Positions 36,501 through 48,692 are shown, counted from the first letter of the stretch. The stretch: DNA of 64,000 bases from Saururus chinensis (GCA_035235625.1 CP141141.1:372001-436000), one strand, 5' to 3'. Notes: generated by a model from the sequence alone, not told the origin. Numbers and translations are program-made.

Positions 36501-37311
36501 ATCATTTCTCTTAATTATAAGAACTTTCCAAGCCATGTCCTGAAATGGTTTTATTTAAATCCCCCATCACGTCATTACTTCACATATTCCAAATCAACCC
36601 TCTGTGAGACCATGGGAGTTCCAAATATATACACAGATTGCAAGTTAGATACTATAATACGACACACTGAATCAATTGATGGAATATCACCATAAGCATC
36701 CACTGAACCTCATTTACTAGAAAAGAAAAGAAGATAAACAAAAAGGGCCTAAGGTAACAGCTATGGAGTTTCAGAGCAGGTGAAGGCAAGGTGCAGGATA
36801 TAACACTAAAAAGAATAAAAAGTTAATGAGCAAATTAGTCTTCTGTGGTCACTGTTGGGAGAGTAAGTGAAGTGCTGCTTGATATAGGAAAATAATAGAA
36901 TATATTATCAAGTGTTAACTGCTGTGAAGTACCAAACAATAATACAAAAATGGAAAGTACGAGCAATATCTGATTATTAATCTGTATCCTTTTTGCACAA
37001 AAAACTACCAAGTTTCTACTTGCATATGTGCAGTGTTTACAAAAAAATTGATGAGTTGCTAAATACATGACTATCACAAAAAAATCCCTTATCCTCCCCA
37101 AAAAATTCTTCACAAGTATTGTATGTTCAAGCATTCTGCACAATAAGTAGTTGAAACTTCAATGTACGCATAATGAGGATAGCAGTCTTGACAACTCCAT
37201 CCCCTAACAAAAACAAGCTTCCACCTGCATGAACAAAACTATAGTATGCTCAATCTAAGGATTAAGTTTTGATAAACCTATAATATGCAACTTTCAAATA
37301 CAATATCCAAC
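33524..37311. other. Intron-like, AT-rich region with a few exon-like scraps
   Basis: 34035-34250 repeats 9435-9640. On the minus strand a short block bordered by AG and GT at about 36149-36192 reads EQLLLEQFEKSQLK, and one at about 35565-35650 reads VKKLDGMYDAVLFLCKGVS before a stop. They may be captured exons of one gene; I cannot name it. 34590-34900 has a repeat-like GTTTGAACTTAGGACCTCC. No complete gene is seen. Confidence 0.4.
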
Positions 37312-39953
37312 CTAGTTAGGTTGTTGAGAGCTACTTCGGGCTAAGTAGTGATGCGAACTTCCAATGGTATCTATGTTGCTAGTGATCAAATCCCCTTGCA
37401 TAGGTATAGAAACATCTTGCATCTGTAAACATATTCAGCTGCTAAGATTTGAAGTTATACATATGTATATTAATGATGATAACTAAAAGGAAAAGATTAG
37501 GAGTTTTACAAATAATAAATTCATCATGTTGCAACTATGTTGGTCAGTGATCTTTGCGGGCAATTGGCTATGCAAAGAAGTCTCCGGTTGGGAATTTATT
37601 TGACTAAGTTGAGTTTGCATGTAATCACTTGGAAGTCCATCGGTTAATTCCTACACCATAGAAAAGAGTATTTCAAACATATACATTTAGCTAAGGTTAG
37701 TGTACAAGTCAATTACTAAAAACAAAAACATAATACCTCGATACAACAATTGTCCATATTTAATCTGGTGGCCTTCTTTTTGGGTAGTGTTTTATTCTTC
37801 TTAGTCCTCTCAAGACAACTTTTGATCCTAGGACCACCTCGCTTTCCTCCTTGTTTTACTTTGAAGCCCTTAACTAGGGGGGAAGTTGCACTATCATTAA
37901 CATCATCAACTTATGCTTTGCCACTTCCACTACAAGTTATGTCAACTCCAAAAGAATCATGCTGGCTATCACAAACCCTACCATGTGAGATGACATCGGG
38001 TTGTTGTGAAATTACACGATTATTACACTCTCGCACTTCCTTCAAAATTGTATCCACATAGTTTAGGGCAATTAAAGTTGCATCCTCAGTTAGTGTTGCT
38101 TCGTTTGTCAAATTTCTAAAAGCCAGACATAAATCATTATTCCTCCTCATGAGAGCAACATTCGGATCTGCTTCAATTATAGAACCACGGCGATTAATAA
38201 CACTACCAGATTTTGCTTCTTTGGTCCATCTTTTCAGAACATAATGTGGAGGCAACTCAAGTATCTTGAAGTGATCAAGTACCCTAAATGCATGACGGCA
38301 TAAGATACCCACAAAATTAAACATCTTACAACTACAATCAACTACATTGGTTGATGGGTCATAATTGACAATGTGTTTGCGTTGTGTTTGATCCATTTCA
38401 ATTGTACACTCCTTCATCACACCATGCTCAACAACCTCTATGACAACATAGTTTAGGCAACCTAAATATTCCTTTTCGATCATCTTGAATATTACTGGTG
38501 TGTAAACACTTGAAGCATACTTCATGATCCGAGAATGAACAGTCACAATTGGCATGCTATGCTTCATCTTAAATTCAGCATTCCCTTCTTTACGACGTCT
38601 ATCAGCCAATAGCCTCTCATAATGATCAAAAAACCTGCATAAATTATGCTCAGATTTCAAGTATCCTCTTAGAATACCGTTCATGCTTTCACTCCTTTGT
38701 GTGGATTTCATATCACCTGTGAACATATGTCGCCCATAAACCATTGCCCATTTCTTTCTTTCTTTGAATAGCCCTTCTAGCCATTCATTTCCATGAAGTT
38801 CATACTTCTCAAGCATATTATCCCATGCTGTGTAAAATTCTTCTTCATCCTCGTAATCATAAATGCATTTGCTGAAGTCATGGGCAAATGGCTTCTTGCC
38901 ATCAATAACTAAATTAAATGAGTGGTTAAGATGCTTACAGGCATTCCTATACATATGCCACACACAAATACGATGATGGGTATTCGGTAAAACCGAAGCT
39001 ATTGCACTAGCCATTGCCTTATCCTGATCAGTTAAAATTGTCTTCGGATGACTACCCATTGTATCTGTGAATGTCTTGAACAACCACTCAAAACTTTGGA
39101 TGGTTTCATCATATAACAAAACTGCTCCAAAAATAATGGTCATCTTATTATGATTTAAACCCACAAACAGACCAAATGGACGACAATATTTGTTGGTCCT
39201 ATATGTGGTATCAAAGCAAACAACATCTCCAAAATGATGATAATCCATAATCGAAACCGGATCTGCCCAAAAGAAGTTTGTTATTTTATGATCCTCATCA
39301 TATTGCATGCTATACTCAAATGAGGAATTTTGAGTACGCCTCCCTTTCAAATACTTGATTATGGCAAAAGCATCTCCTTGGTCAATTGTTTTTTGGCGCT
39401 TCGTACATAAGTAATTATTGTAGTCCTCCTGAATAAAGCCAAGGTTCTCAAACCCCCCTACTTGCTTAGCCATAAATTCAACTGCTTCTCTTGGGCGTAT
39501 CCCTGAACCATCTGCTATGTCTGCAGCAACAACTTGAATAATACTCATTCTCCTTTGCGACCTTAGCCTATTAACATAGACTTGGTTTGTGACCTCATGA
39601 TTATGTTTTTCTTCAAAAGTCCGAATACGCCATGCACCATCTTGTTGCAAATTGATGACCAGTTGGGCTTCACATCCAACTCTTGTTTCTGGTCGAGGAT
39701 TCTTTGGATTTTCCCGTCTCTTATCAAATAGTCTATGACCTTCTTTGGAGCAACAAAATCTTCTATAACACCTTTGACCTTTCACATTTGTACGGGAGCT
39801 GGCTCGACGAATGCTAAATCCAACATTTCGGGCATACTTATTGTAAAACTCATATGCTTCTTCCTCGGAAGAAAATCTCATACCAACTTCTGGCTCCCAT
39901 ATCTCCCTTCTTTTTTCTTCTTGTAGGATCACTTGATCTACCGAGGTCCACAT
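37312..39953 (-). CDS. FAR1-family MULE transposase (FAR1-related, FRS5-like), with an in-frame stop
   Basis: Nuclear DNA-binding transposase-type protein. Exons on the minus strand: 39953-37737, 37650-37510 and 37422-37312, with phase-0 GT..AG joins, ending TAG. The first 680 codons are open. FAR1 DNA-binding domain about 25-120 (C62, C67/C68, C94, H117, H119). MULE transposase core about 230-430 with acidic residues D248 (VCFDTTY), D309 (ILTDQDKAM) and E422 (TQRSESMN). SWIM zinc finger C540-x-C542..C552-x-H554. A TAA at 37911-37913 replaces codon 681; the frame then stays open for another 57 codons of basic tail (VKGFKVKQGGKRGGPRIKS) and two small exons. This is probably a nonsense mutation, with a truncated but domain-complete product. 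It lies convergent to the Ulp1-type gene inside the same inverted repeats. It could instead be a host FRS gene caught in the element. Confidence 0.85.
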
Positions 39954-40384
39954 CTAATTCTTCCATTTGAAGCCTGCACAATTAAATAAGAATGAATCAC
40001 ATACCATTTCATAAGTATTACTTCTCACAAGGAATAAGGGAAGCCAAAAACCAATCATGAAACAAAATCTTTTAACCAAATACTCATAAGTCTTCACTCC
40101 ATTTTATATGCTATAAGGGCCAATACATGTTTTAAACTCATGGGCACTAACGATTCAGCTCAATATCATACTACACAAAATGGATCGCACTCAAGTGATA
40201 AGAAATTCAGCATGTTATCTCATGTTGAAACCCTAAATTCTTCTTTTTCTCCCCAATGCATTGTAACCACCTACTTTTTTTAATCACATTGCAACGGGTA
40301 AAAGATAAATCAAAATGTGCAACTGAAAACAATTTACCTTGCCCAATCACTCAGTGGCCGGCAGAACCCAAGTGTAACACTGTA
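39954..40384. other. Upstream region of the transposase gene
   Basis: AT-rich; on the minus strand TGTGCAG lies about 25 bases before the first ATG, so an upstream exon is possible. No further coding motif is visible. Confidence 0.35.
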
Positions 40385-41195
40385 TCACCAGCAATAACGT
40401 TGCAATGTTGTAGCATTATCACTGCAATGCTGCAGCATTATTGTTGTAACGTTATCGAAGAACGCAACAACGTTGTAGCAATAACGTTGCAGCATTATTG
40501 CTACAATGTTACTGCGTTCCTCGATAACGTTGCAGCGATAACGCTTCAACGTTATAGCGATATTGCTACAACGTTGAAGCGTTATTGCTGCAATGTTGCA
40601 GCGATAATGCTACAACGTTGCTGTGTTCCTTGACAATGTTGCTGCGTTCCTCGACAACGTTGCAACAATAACGTTGCAAAGTTGCAGTGATAATGCTACA
40701 ACGTTGCAATGTTATTGCTGCAACGTTGCAGCGTTATTGCTGCAACGTTGCATCGTTAATGCTACAATGCTACAACGTTGCAACGTAATTGCTGCAACGT
40801 TGCAGCGTTATTGCTGCAACGTTGCATCGTTAATGCTGCAATGCTACAACGTTGCAACGTTATTGCTGCAACGTTGCAGCGTTATTGCTGCAACGTTGCA
40901 TCGTTAATGCGGCAACGTTGCAACAATAATGCTACAATGTTGCAGCGTTGCCCGATAAAGTTGCAGCATTGCAGCAATAACGCTGCAGTGATAATGCTGC
41001 AATGTTACAACATTAATGCTACAACGTTGCAGCGTTATTGCTGCATCGTTGCAGCGTTCCTTGGTAACGTTGCTGCAATAACGCTGCAACGTTGCAGCGT
41101 TATTGCTGCAACGATGCGGCGTTAATGCTGCACCGTTGCAGCAATAATGCTACAACGTTGCAGTGTTGCCCGATAATGTTGTAACGTTTCACCAA
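40385..41195. repeat. 22-bp self-complementary repeat array 3
   Basis: About 0.8 kb of the same 22-bp unit. A longer unit of about 65 bp containing GCAACGTTGCATCGTTAATG is repeated three times (about 40735-40920). Unlike arrays 1 and 2 it has no inverted flanking arms that I can see. It sits between the transposase gene and the right end of MULE-A. Confidence 0.92.
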
Positions 41196-42181
41196 TAACA
41201 GAGCAACATATACCTGCAGAGATCAAGTCTCCTCAATCTTATCCGTATTAACTATTCTAAAAAAAAAGGGTATGAACATAGCAAGTTACAAGCTTTATCA
41301 TAAAAAAAACACAAATTTCGCATAAGATTATAATCATAGTCAAAGTGTTTACCTTTACCACTAACTGCACTTCAAAAGTGGTAGAGTTGATATGTTGTAA
41401 TATGTAGCAGAACCCCTGAATTGTCTTCCTCAACAACAGCATAAAAGAGCCGCATAATCATATCTATGATTGCAGTAGCCCTCGTAGTCACTGAATTATC
41501 GTCCTCAACTACAACAGATTTTTGCAGCCACTAGGAGCATTTTTTTAATCGAAGGGCATTGTCCCTCCTCTCCTCATTTCATATGGACTCTATTTCCCTT
41601 TCTCCCTGATTGTATTGCGCCTAGCTGTGAGAGGCGGGAAAAGAAGAGTAAGAGGGCGGTCAGTCAGGAGATGACACCGGAAGCTGCTGTTTTTCTGAAA
41701 GGATTTTTACTCCTTGTCTAGCATCCTGAGCTACGATTTTCGGGTACAAGAAGAAGCAGAAGAGGAGAAGGGAGTCGTGAAAGCTGAATGTGCGCTGGGT
41801 GACTCCTTTGACCAGAACAAGTAGTTGAGTGGTGGGTTAGATGGCTTTCATGGTAATTGGGACTCTTCACCTTCTTCTTTTGTACAGAACATCAAAAAAT
41901 GGGACAAAGAGAAGACGAACCAAGAGCTTCAGGAACAAAGAGGAGGTGGACATCCAGAGGATGACTCACATTGAGGTGGAGTGCAATGGGTGCCGAAAAC
42001 AGATGAATGAGTATCTTGCTGGGCTCCCATCTATGCGATAAGTCCGGTTCCGGCGGCTCTTGTTCATGATCGATCAAAAGGGAGGCACTACGGTGGATGG
42101 TTCCGGTGGCGACGGTCGATGAGGAGGAAGTACGAGAGGCGGGAAAAAAGTCCCGGGTTTTTCTTAATTGTTCTGATTTGA
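41196..42181. repeat. Right subterminal region of MULE-A
   Basis: Last part (about 42030-42181) matches 11945-12180 of MULE-B (TGCGATAAG.CCGGTTCCG, GAGGCGGGAAAAAAGTC). Short frames such as one reading MTHIEVECNGCRKQMNEYLA (from 41952) have no recognised family. The rest shows no gene. Confidence 0.6.
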
Positions 42182-42423
42182 GTCTTCAGTACGGGAGGCG
42201 GGTTTTCTCTATTCTGGACCTTCTGGTTTCGTCTTTGTTAGAAAACCGGGTTCCCGGTTGAGTGAGCTTGACCCAAATCCCGGTTCCGTGTCGCCGTGAA
42301 CCCAAATGCCATCCGTTAATTTGAACGTCTCTGTGAGTCTGCTGGTCCTTGTGACGTGGAAGGCACCCATTGGTGGCCAATCAGTGCTAAGCGAAAAAGC
42401 CTCCCCAGCAGATTCGCGTCCGC
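42182..42423 (-). repeat. MULE-A right terminal inverted repeat
   Basis: Reverse complement of 23376-23640, ending AGCAGATTCGCGTCCGC. Closely similar over about 240 bp, with small indels in the middle. Confidence 0.88.
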
Positions 42424-43235
42424 CAATAACCTGGACCCATCAATGGTTGGTGAAATTTCACCAAGGACTATGCTTGTGATGACTCGACAACGGATTTTAA
42501 TTTACAATTCTTAGTAGGACTCAATGGAAAATATGTATGTCTCAAAATGAAATTCCAAGCATGTTTCCTAGTTAATGAGGTCGAATATAGCAAGAAAGGG
42601 TATCAACTTTCAGGTGAAAAGTGGAAAAAAGAGTTCATAGAGGAGGTTTGGATCTACATTACAAGCCTTTTGGTCTTTGGTTTTTTTTATATAACAAAGC
42701 TACAATAATTTTTCTATTAGGAAAGAGAGTGAAATTTCCAATTTGAGTGTATGTTAGATAGTAAATATCGAGGTTTTTTTGTTTACTATTGTTTAGGCTT
42801 TATTTAAAATTTTAAAATAATTTTTTGGCATTATTACTTGGGGAAATAATCTTTACTCCTTTTATTGTTTGCTAAAATAGCAATTAGAATAACTCATAAC
42901 TTGCTAACACGACATATTAGAGTAACTCATAACTTGCTAACACAATATGTCATGTTCGAATATGCCTAATATAAAAAGATTCATTTCATGAATTTAAATT
43001 GTGAAAACGCATGAGAGAAGAATAAGTGACTTGGAGTGCGAAAGAACAAAATTGACTTTAGGTTTGGTTTCCATTGTCTATTAATATAATATGTAGGTCA
43101 TGGGTTTGTACGAAGTAGTGAGTTGGCCTTTTGCTGTTTGTGAGAGGAAAGAAAAAAATAAAAAAAGTGGGTTTTCTTTTCTTTTATTTTTAATAATATT
43201 TTAAGTATTTTTTTTGGGAAGTAATCCCTTTTTTA
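42424..43235. other. No recognisable gene
   Basis: AT-rich spacer between the MULE end and the Copia LTR. No motif or long frame seen. Confidence 0.45.
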
Positions 43236-43778
43236 AGAGGTGCATAGGATCGTTATACAATGTGGAAAATAGATGTGATAAGAGAATTAAAAGATAAGAT
43301 TTACAATGGTTTAGTACTATGTTAACCTCTAACCTTCACACAAGTCTACTATTTTTCAATAGAGTTGCAAAGGAGAAGATTACAACTATCAAATCTTCTC
43401 AACTATCAAAGCACAAAGCATTTGCACGATTGTCAATCATCCATCAACCTATCTAGGGTTCTTCATCATCCCTCTTATAATATCATGGACATATGCCACA
43501 AGAGTACAAGCCTATTTGGAGAAAGAAATCTTTTTACAACCAATTAAAAAGAGTCCAAATCAAAGTGAAATCACATACCCTGATCATCATTCAGTTGTTG
43601 TTTGGCTCTTGTAATAGACTTCCAAAACCCTGAACAATCAATCGCCCATGCCTCCAATCGATTGGTTCATCCAAATCTCGATTCCAATACTCCTAGGTGA
43701 GTGACTGCCTCTTCCTTTTGTGCATATTAGTCTCCTATATACTTGGGAGACTAATCTGACTTCATCATTCTCTAAACA
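43236..43778 (-). repeat. Copia LTR (3' LTR in element orientation)
   Basis: Homologous to 12430-12992. Its boundary with the internal region is set by a minus-strand purine tract AAGTGAGAGAA before TTGTTTAGAGAATG (about 43779-43792). The outer edge near AAGAGGTGCATAGG is approximate. Confidence 0.65.
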
Positions 43779-44640
43779 ATTCTCTCACTTGAAGTGAATA
43801 GTCTTCAAGTCATTCTCGTTCAAAATGGAATAAAATGTGTGACAAACATCAGTCTTCTATAAATGAGGACCAATCAAAGCTAAGCAACCTTTCAGCTTCT
43901 CTATGGTGACAACTTTGGTCAACATATCTGTGAGGTTCTTCTTAGTGTAGATCTTCTCTAATCGAAACTTTCCTCTTTCACAAGAGAACGTATGAAATGA
44001 TACTTGATGTCTATGTTCGTTGTTCTTGAATGAAATGTTGTAATCTTTGTAAGATAAATGACACTCTAGTTGTCTGAATACAATCAATATTCAACATGTC
44101 CTTGCCCATTTCTTTCAAGAAAGCCCTGAACTATACTATAACCTTGTATGCCTTAGTGGCTACAATATACTTTGCCTGTGTAAAAGATAAAGTCATCATC
44201 TTCTACAATTGTGATTGTCAATTGACAACAACACCTACCAATGTAAACACGCATCTAGTAGTGCTCTTCCAACTATCTATATCACCTGTAAGATCTGAAT
44301 TGAAATAACCCTGCAACTTAATCTCTGTTCCACTAAAACCTTGAGTCATCCCAGAAATACCCTTAAGATGCCTCATTATCTACTTCACTACATCACAATA
44401 CTCTTTACCAAAGATCACTCATGTGTCTAGCAGCCAGTCCCACTACATAAGCAATGTTTTGCCTTTTTCATGTTGTAGCATACATTAGGTTAGCTACAGC
44501 TGAGGCATAAGGCATACTGCCAAGTGCTTTTATTCTTCAGGGTTAGATGAAGCCTGATTCTTAAAAAGTTTGAAATGTCTGGCCAATGAAGCACCTACAA
44601 ACAATTATACTCTCTATCCTTAATGCCTTAAAATCAAATA
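43779..44640 (-). pseudogene. Ty1/copia polyprotein 3' remnant (RT end and RNase H)
   Basis: On the minus strand, with stops and frame breaks, successive pieces match the end of copia pol: SMPYASAVANLMYATT and IAYVVGLAARHMS (end of reverse transcriptase), IMRHLKGISGMTQGF, GYFNSDLTGDIDSWKSTT and AKYIVATKAYK (RNase H), and finally EKIYTKKNLTDMLTKVVT with a stop at about 43858. Upstream domains (gag, protease, integrase) and the other LTR are missing. It is a dead 5'-truncated element. Confidence 0.85.
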
Positions 44641-45036
44641 ACCTGGATTAATAGTGAAATAGGCAAATTATGAAGGAACAATCATCAATTTTATATTTAT
44701 GTTTTTTCAAAGCCGAGGCAAACACATGGAAACTACTGGTTGATTTTAGACGTTACTATTTAAAATTTCCTTTCGTAAGATAGACTAAGTTATTTTTTAG
44801 AGAGATAGAGAGAATCCACTTTATTTAATATAAAGGATGTAACAGGTTTTTTCATTGGGGGACCATGGATGATACTCATGAACATTTTGTAGATTGCAAT
44901 CCACTGTTGTAACTTGTAATGCTTCATCGATGATCGCAAAATGTTTGGAGGTGTCAAAGCCATAAAAACATACACTGAATTGCTAAAAATGAGTTCAACA
45001 CAGAAAATGGAATATATATTCGAGGAGGTGAGAATA

Positions 45037-45073
<37 letters not shown>

Positions 45074-45659
45074 TATATATAAGCAAAATCAAATTGAACA
45101 TAAATAGGGAGGTGAAGTTTTTTTTCAAGTAAGTAAGTGAGGCTTAAGCCTCAATTTCATTTAACTAAAGAGGGAAAAACATGTACTAGAGTCGCCTAAC
45201 AAAGAAAGCAAGAAAAAGGGGAAAACACACCTTATCTAATTCTCAACAAGTCAAAAAAAAAAATTTTATATATATTGTAAAAGTTTTGAAGTATGCGATA
45301 TTAGAAAAAAGCTTGTAAATATATGCCATTTCACCACCTTAGAAGATTCTCATTCTATGGTTAGTCTCCCTACAAAGAAGAGGCATGCCTCGTCTCTGCG
45401 TAGAAGAATGTTTTCAAAAAGAGGTAATAAATGTGGATGAGTGGTTCGCTAATTGCGTATGACATAAAGCCCAGCTTAAGGAATGGATGAGAGTGGTACA
45501 TTCAAAAAATTGACAGTGTATAAGCTAGTTTACGTTAATATCATGGTATTGATGCTAATGTGTACTAGCATGTGCATCATCAATTTCAAATATCAATGGC
45601 TCCCACTAAGGATAGAGCCAAGAAGAAATGGGTAAAGGGGTACTAAACTTGTGAGAATC
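44641..45659. other. No recognisable gene; compound microsatellite at 45039-45076
   Basis: (GT)n followed by (AT)n at 45039-45076. The surrounding open frames (44790-45132) have no family motif. Confidence 0.5.
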
Positions 45660-46432
45660 ATAGAGGTCTGTTTGGATTGGTAGAAAGTGGGGGAAGGGAA
45701 AGAAGTCTTTTAAAAATCCTCAAGTTTCCACTATTTGGTGCAATGGGGAAAGAGATACTAAACGAAAAACTAGAAGAAAAAAGAAGGGCAAAAATTTGTC
45801 TACAAAACTTTTTACCCCTCAACCTATAGATTTTGGGTGAAAATAAGCATACCAAAGAGTTATGCCTTTTCACCGACACCACTGTCATTGCCACCACTAC
45901 TATTGCAACCGCCACCACTACTACTACTACTACCACTACCACCACTGATGCCACCACCACTACTACTGCTGCTACCACCACTACTACTAGTACTGCCAAC
46001 ACCGCCACTACTACTACTCACACTCTCACCACTATGTTCGTCACCACTACCGCTACCACTGCCACAACCACCACCCCTGCCACCACTATCGCCGCTACCA
46101 CTGGAACCACTACCACTACTGCCACTATCATCAACACCACTATTGCCACTGCCACCCTTACTACTGCTATCGCCGCCACTACTACCGCTGCTACCACTAT
46201 CACCACCACTACTATCACTATCACCGCCGCCACTACCACCTCCAGTACCATGGCTAACTTCACCACCACTACCACCATTGGTAGATTCAACTTTCAAATT
46301 TCTATGGCATCATTAGCGCAACCAAACAGTAAAATTTTTTTAGGAATCTACTACTTTCTCTTTCACCTTGATTTACTTACTCTTTCTCTTTCCCTTTTTT
46401 CCAGTTTCCACCAATCCAAACAAACCCTAAGG
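45660..46432. mobile_element. MITE-like element with an expanded ACC/ACT trinucleotide core
   Basis: Left end GAGGTCTGTTTGGATTGGTA pairs with right end CCAATCCAAACAAACCCT. Weaker inverted pairing continues inward (ACTATTTGGTGCAATGG / CATTAGCGCAACCAAACAGT), giving about 100-bp inverted repeats. The core (about 45885-46260) is an ACC/ACT-type triplet repeat with GCC/GCT interruptions that opens frames on both strands (Thr-, Pro/Leu-, Gly/Ser- and Val-rich). No transposase. GGTYTGTTTGG-type ends fit PIF/Harbinger- or hAT-derived MITEs; no target duplication is clear. Confidence 0.65.
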
Positions 46433-48654
46433 GGGCCATGTGGTCACACCTGAATGAAAAATATATGGGACCACATAGTGCCAAATGTTTAAATTCCATT
46501 GGTCGGGGGGCCATGGCCACCCCTAACCCCTCCTTGGCTTCTTTTCTAGCTCTTATGCGTTCCTTATACTAGGCTCTCCAAAACATAGAATATGCTTCTT
46601 AGTCATAGGCCAAGTGCCAGTTTGAGTTAATAGGATGCTTGACATTCCTACTTCACTTTTTCTATACCAATATTAAGAAAAGTGGGTCTCGTCTCACCAT
46701 AGAGCTATTCACTTCTTATAATCCAATCAAAAGCTAAATTAAAGTAGATTAAAGTTATAATACAGAGAAAGTAATATATGAATATTATTTTTCGGTATAA
46801 TAGTCAAATTTGGCAAAATTCCAGTCATAACTACAGAAGGCCTTTCTTAGTGCCCTAGGCTTAGTTAGGGTGGGAGAGAGTCGTATACTGAGGTACCTCC
46901 TCGTACAGACAGCGTACATCTTTTGCATGCCGCTAATCCTGCATCGCGCATGAGCTAGCCATACTCATACCTCTCCTAACAAACTAGATTTTTGGAAAGA
47001 CGAGATGCTCTCCGTATACTTGCATGCATGCCATCAATGTCTCTCCCTCTCTACACTCTTTTTCTTGGTTTTGGCCTTTGGTCTTTGGACCAAGCCGCTC
47101 GCGTTTGCATGGCCATTTCCTAATTTGATGGATGAAAAACAAGAAAGTTTTCTCTTTTTATTGGTTTCTTTTTCAGTAACATTACTGCTCAATATTCTTT
47201 GTACCTAGTTTAATTACAAAAACATTGGAGATTAATTTACCAACACCAACAGGAACATTTTCCAATTGATCGAGTTCAACCAAACAGAAGAGGATATTGT
47301 TAGGCTGAACACATCCCTCATCACTATCTTCTGAATCATGCTTAAATTTCTCAAATTGAAAATTTTTATACAAAAATAGTCATGTTTCATTTCTTTGAGC
47401 AGCCTAGTCAACTCTTTCCGCATGTGAACGCCAGCAGAAAACTTCATAGTGAAAGGAAAAGGCCACAGGTTGCCCAGGTCCATGATTCGTCTTAAAAACA
47501 ACATATATTATCAGCCAGCAAATGAATATTCAAGTACGGTTTTGAAGTTCGCCATGTTCCCTGGAATGCCAGCAAATGTATTTCCATGGGGGACAGTAGA
47601 CAATAGTTCACTCTCGGATGCATGCGGCTCCCCACAATTTGAAGTATAGACAAGAGTTTTTTGGGTTCTCAAAATTCCCCACGAGGTCTTATGGATGATA
47701 TATATATATACACTTACTGGATGATGGATCCAACTAAAATTCGATAGTACCACTATCACCATTGCCTACCTTTATACAGGATTGAATCCGGAAAGACTAT
47801 GTCTCATATATATTTTAATGTCCCTAACGGGGTAGGCTTCGTTCGATATTACCATACAAAGACTCGTATTTTACTTTGTTAGTACTCTCCAAAAAGCTTT
47901 TTTTTTTAACAATTACACCCTCTATCCAATATTAATAATTATATTTGAAAAAATAATGATTTTTATTGAATGGTTAAAACCCACATTTAAATTTAAATAA
48001 ATGAAAAATAACCCACATTTAAATAAAAGAAAAATAAGCTTACGATACTTTTTCAAATATCCAACTACTTAAATTTAATAAAATAAAAAAATTACTAAAT
48101 GGAGCTATTAATTTAGGAAGGAGGAAGTATTTTAAAGACCCCTGGTCTATCGGATGGAGCACAAGTTCCTGCTATACTGGTCCTGACCTTATCGAGAGGC
48201 ATCGTTTGAGCATTGAATAATAGATGAAATAGTGAATTCAGAGAAAATTGACATGTTACCCATCTTATTCGATCCACAAAACTCCTCAGACATGCAACGT
48301 AGTTCATGCCCATCTTTAGCCTCCAACTTCCACAATCTCGAAAGTTTGTGGTCAAAATGACTCTAATGCATAACCCCTGAAGTGGAGCTTTCTCTCTTCC
48401 ACTGTCCTATGAGAGGATATGAAGATATTTGGGGGTTGTGTGTATTATGAAAGTATTGCGCAAATTAATGTCAATTGGAGGAGATTTGCCGGTGAGGAAT
48501 TTGAATCGAGATGATTAAATTGGAGAATTGAAAATGGCATTCACCCAGCGTTGTCGAAGGAGAAAATTATGTATTTGTTGCTGAGTAACTAAAGCAACAT
48601 ATACAGATAATTAGGAGTGAAATGAGGAGATATGTTGTAACTTACCTTGTATGT

Positions 48655-48692
<38 letters not shown>

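Larger units (their letters stand above)
23376..42423. mobile_element. MULE-A: about 19-kb Mutator-like element with transposase and Ulp1-type protease genes
   Basis: Bounded by long inverted repeats: 23376 to about 23640 pairs with 42423 back to about 42182. The outer 84 bases differ at only four positions. Inside are a DUF1985/Ulp1-type gene (plus strand, 26546-29555), a FAR1/MULE transposase gene (minus strand, 37312-39953), captured host exons (TOPLESS, GEX3, others) and two 22-bp arrays. Long terminal inverted repeats plus a mudrA/FAR1-type transposase indicate the Mutator superfamily; some plant MULEs (Kaonashi-like) also carry Ulp1-like proteases. No 9-bp target duplication is visible at the ends, so insertion as one unit is not proven. 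Confidence 0.7.

Noticed and set aside
45658-46453. Overlapping Thr-, Val-, Pro/Leu- and Gly/Ser-rich frames
   Set aside because: They are readings of the ACC/ACT triplet repeat in different frames inside a MITE.
47182-47762. Possible NB-LRR or LRR fragment
   Set aside because: Only faint resemblance, frames broken, no P-loop, GLPL or MHD motif, and no regular leucine spacing.
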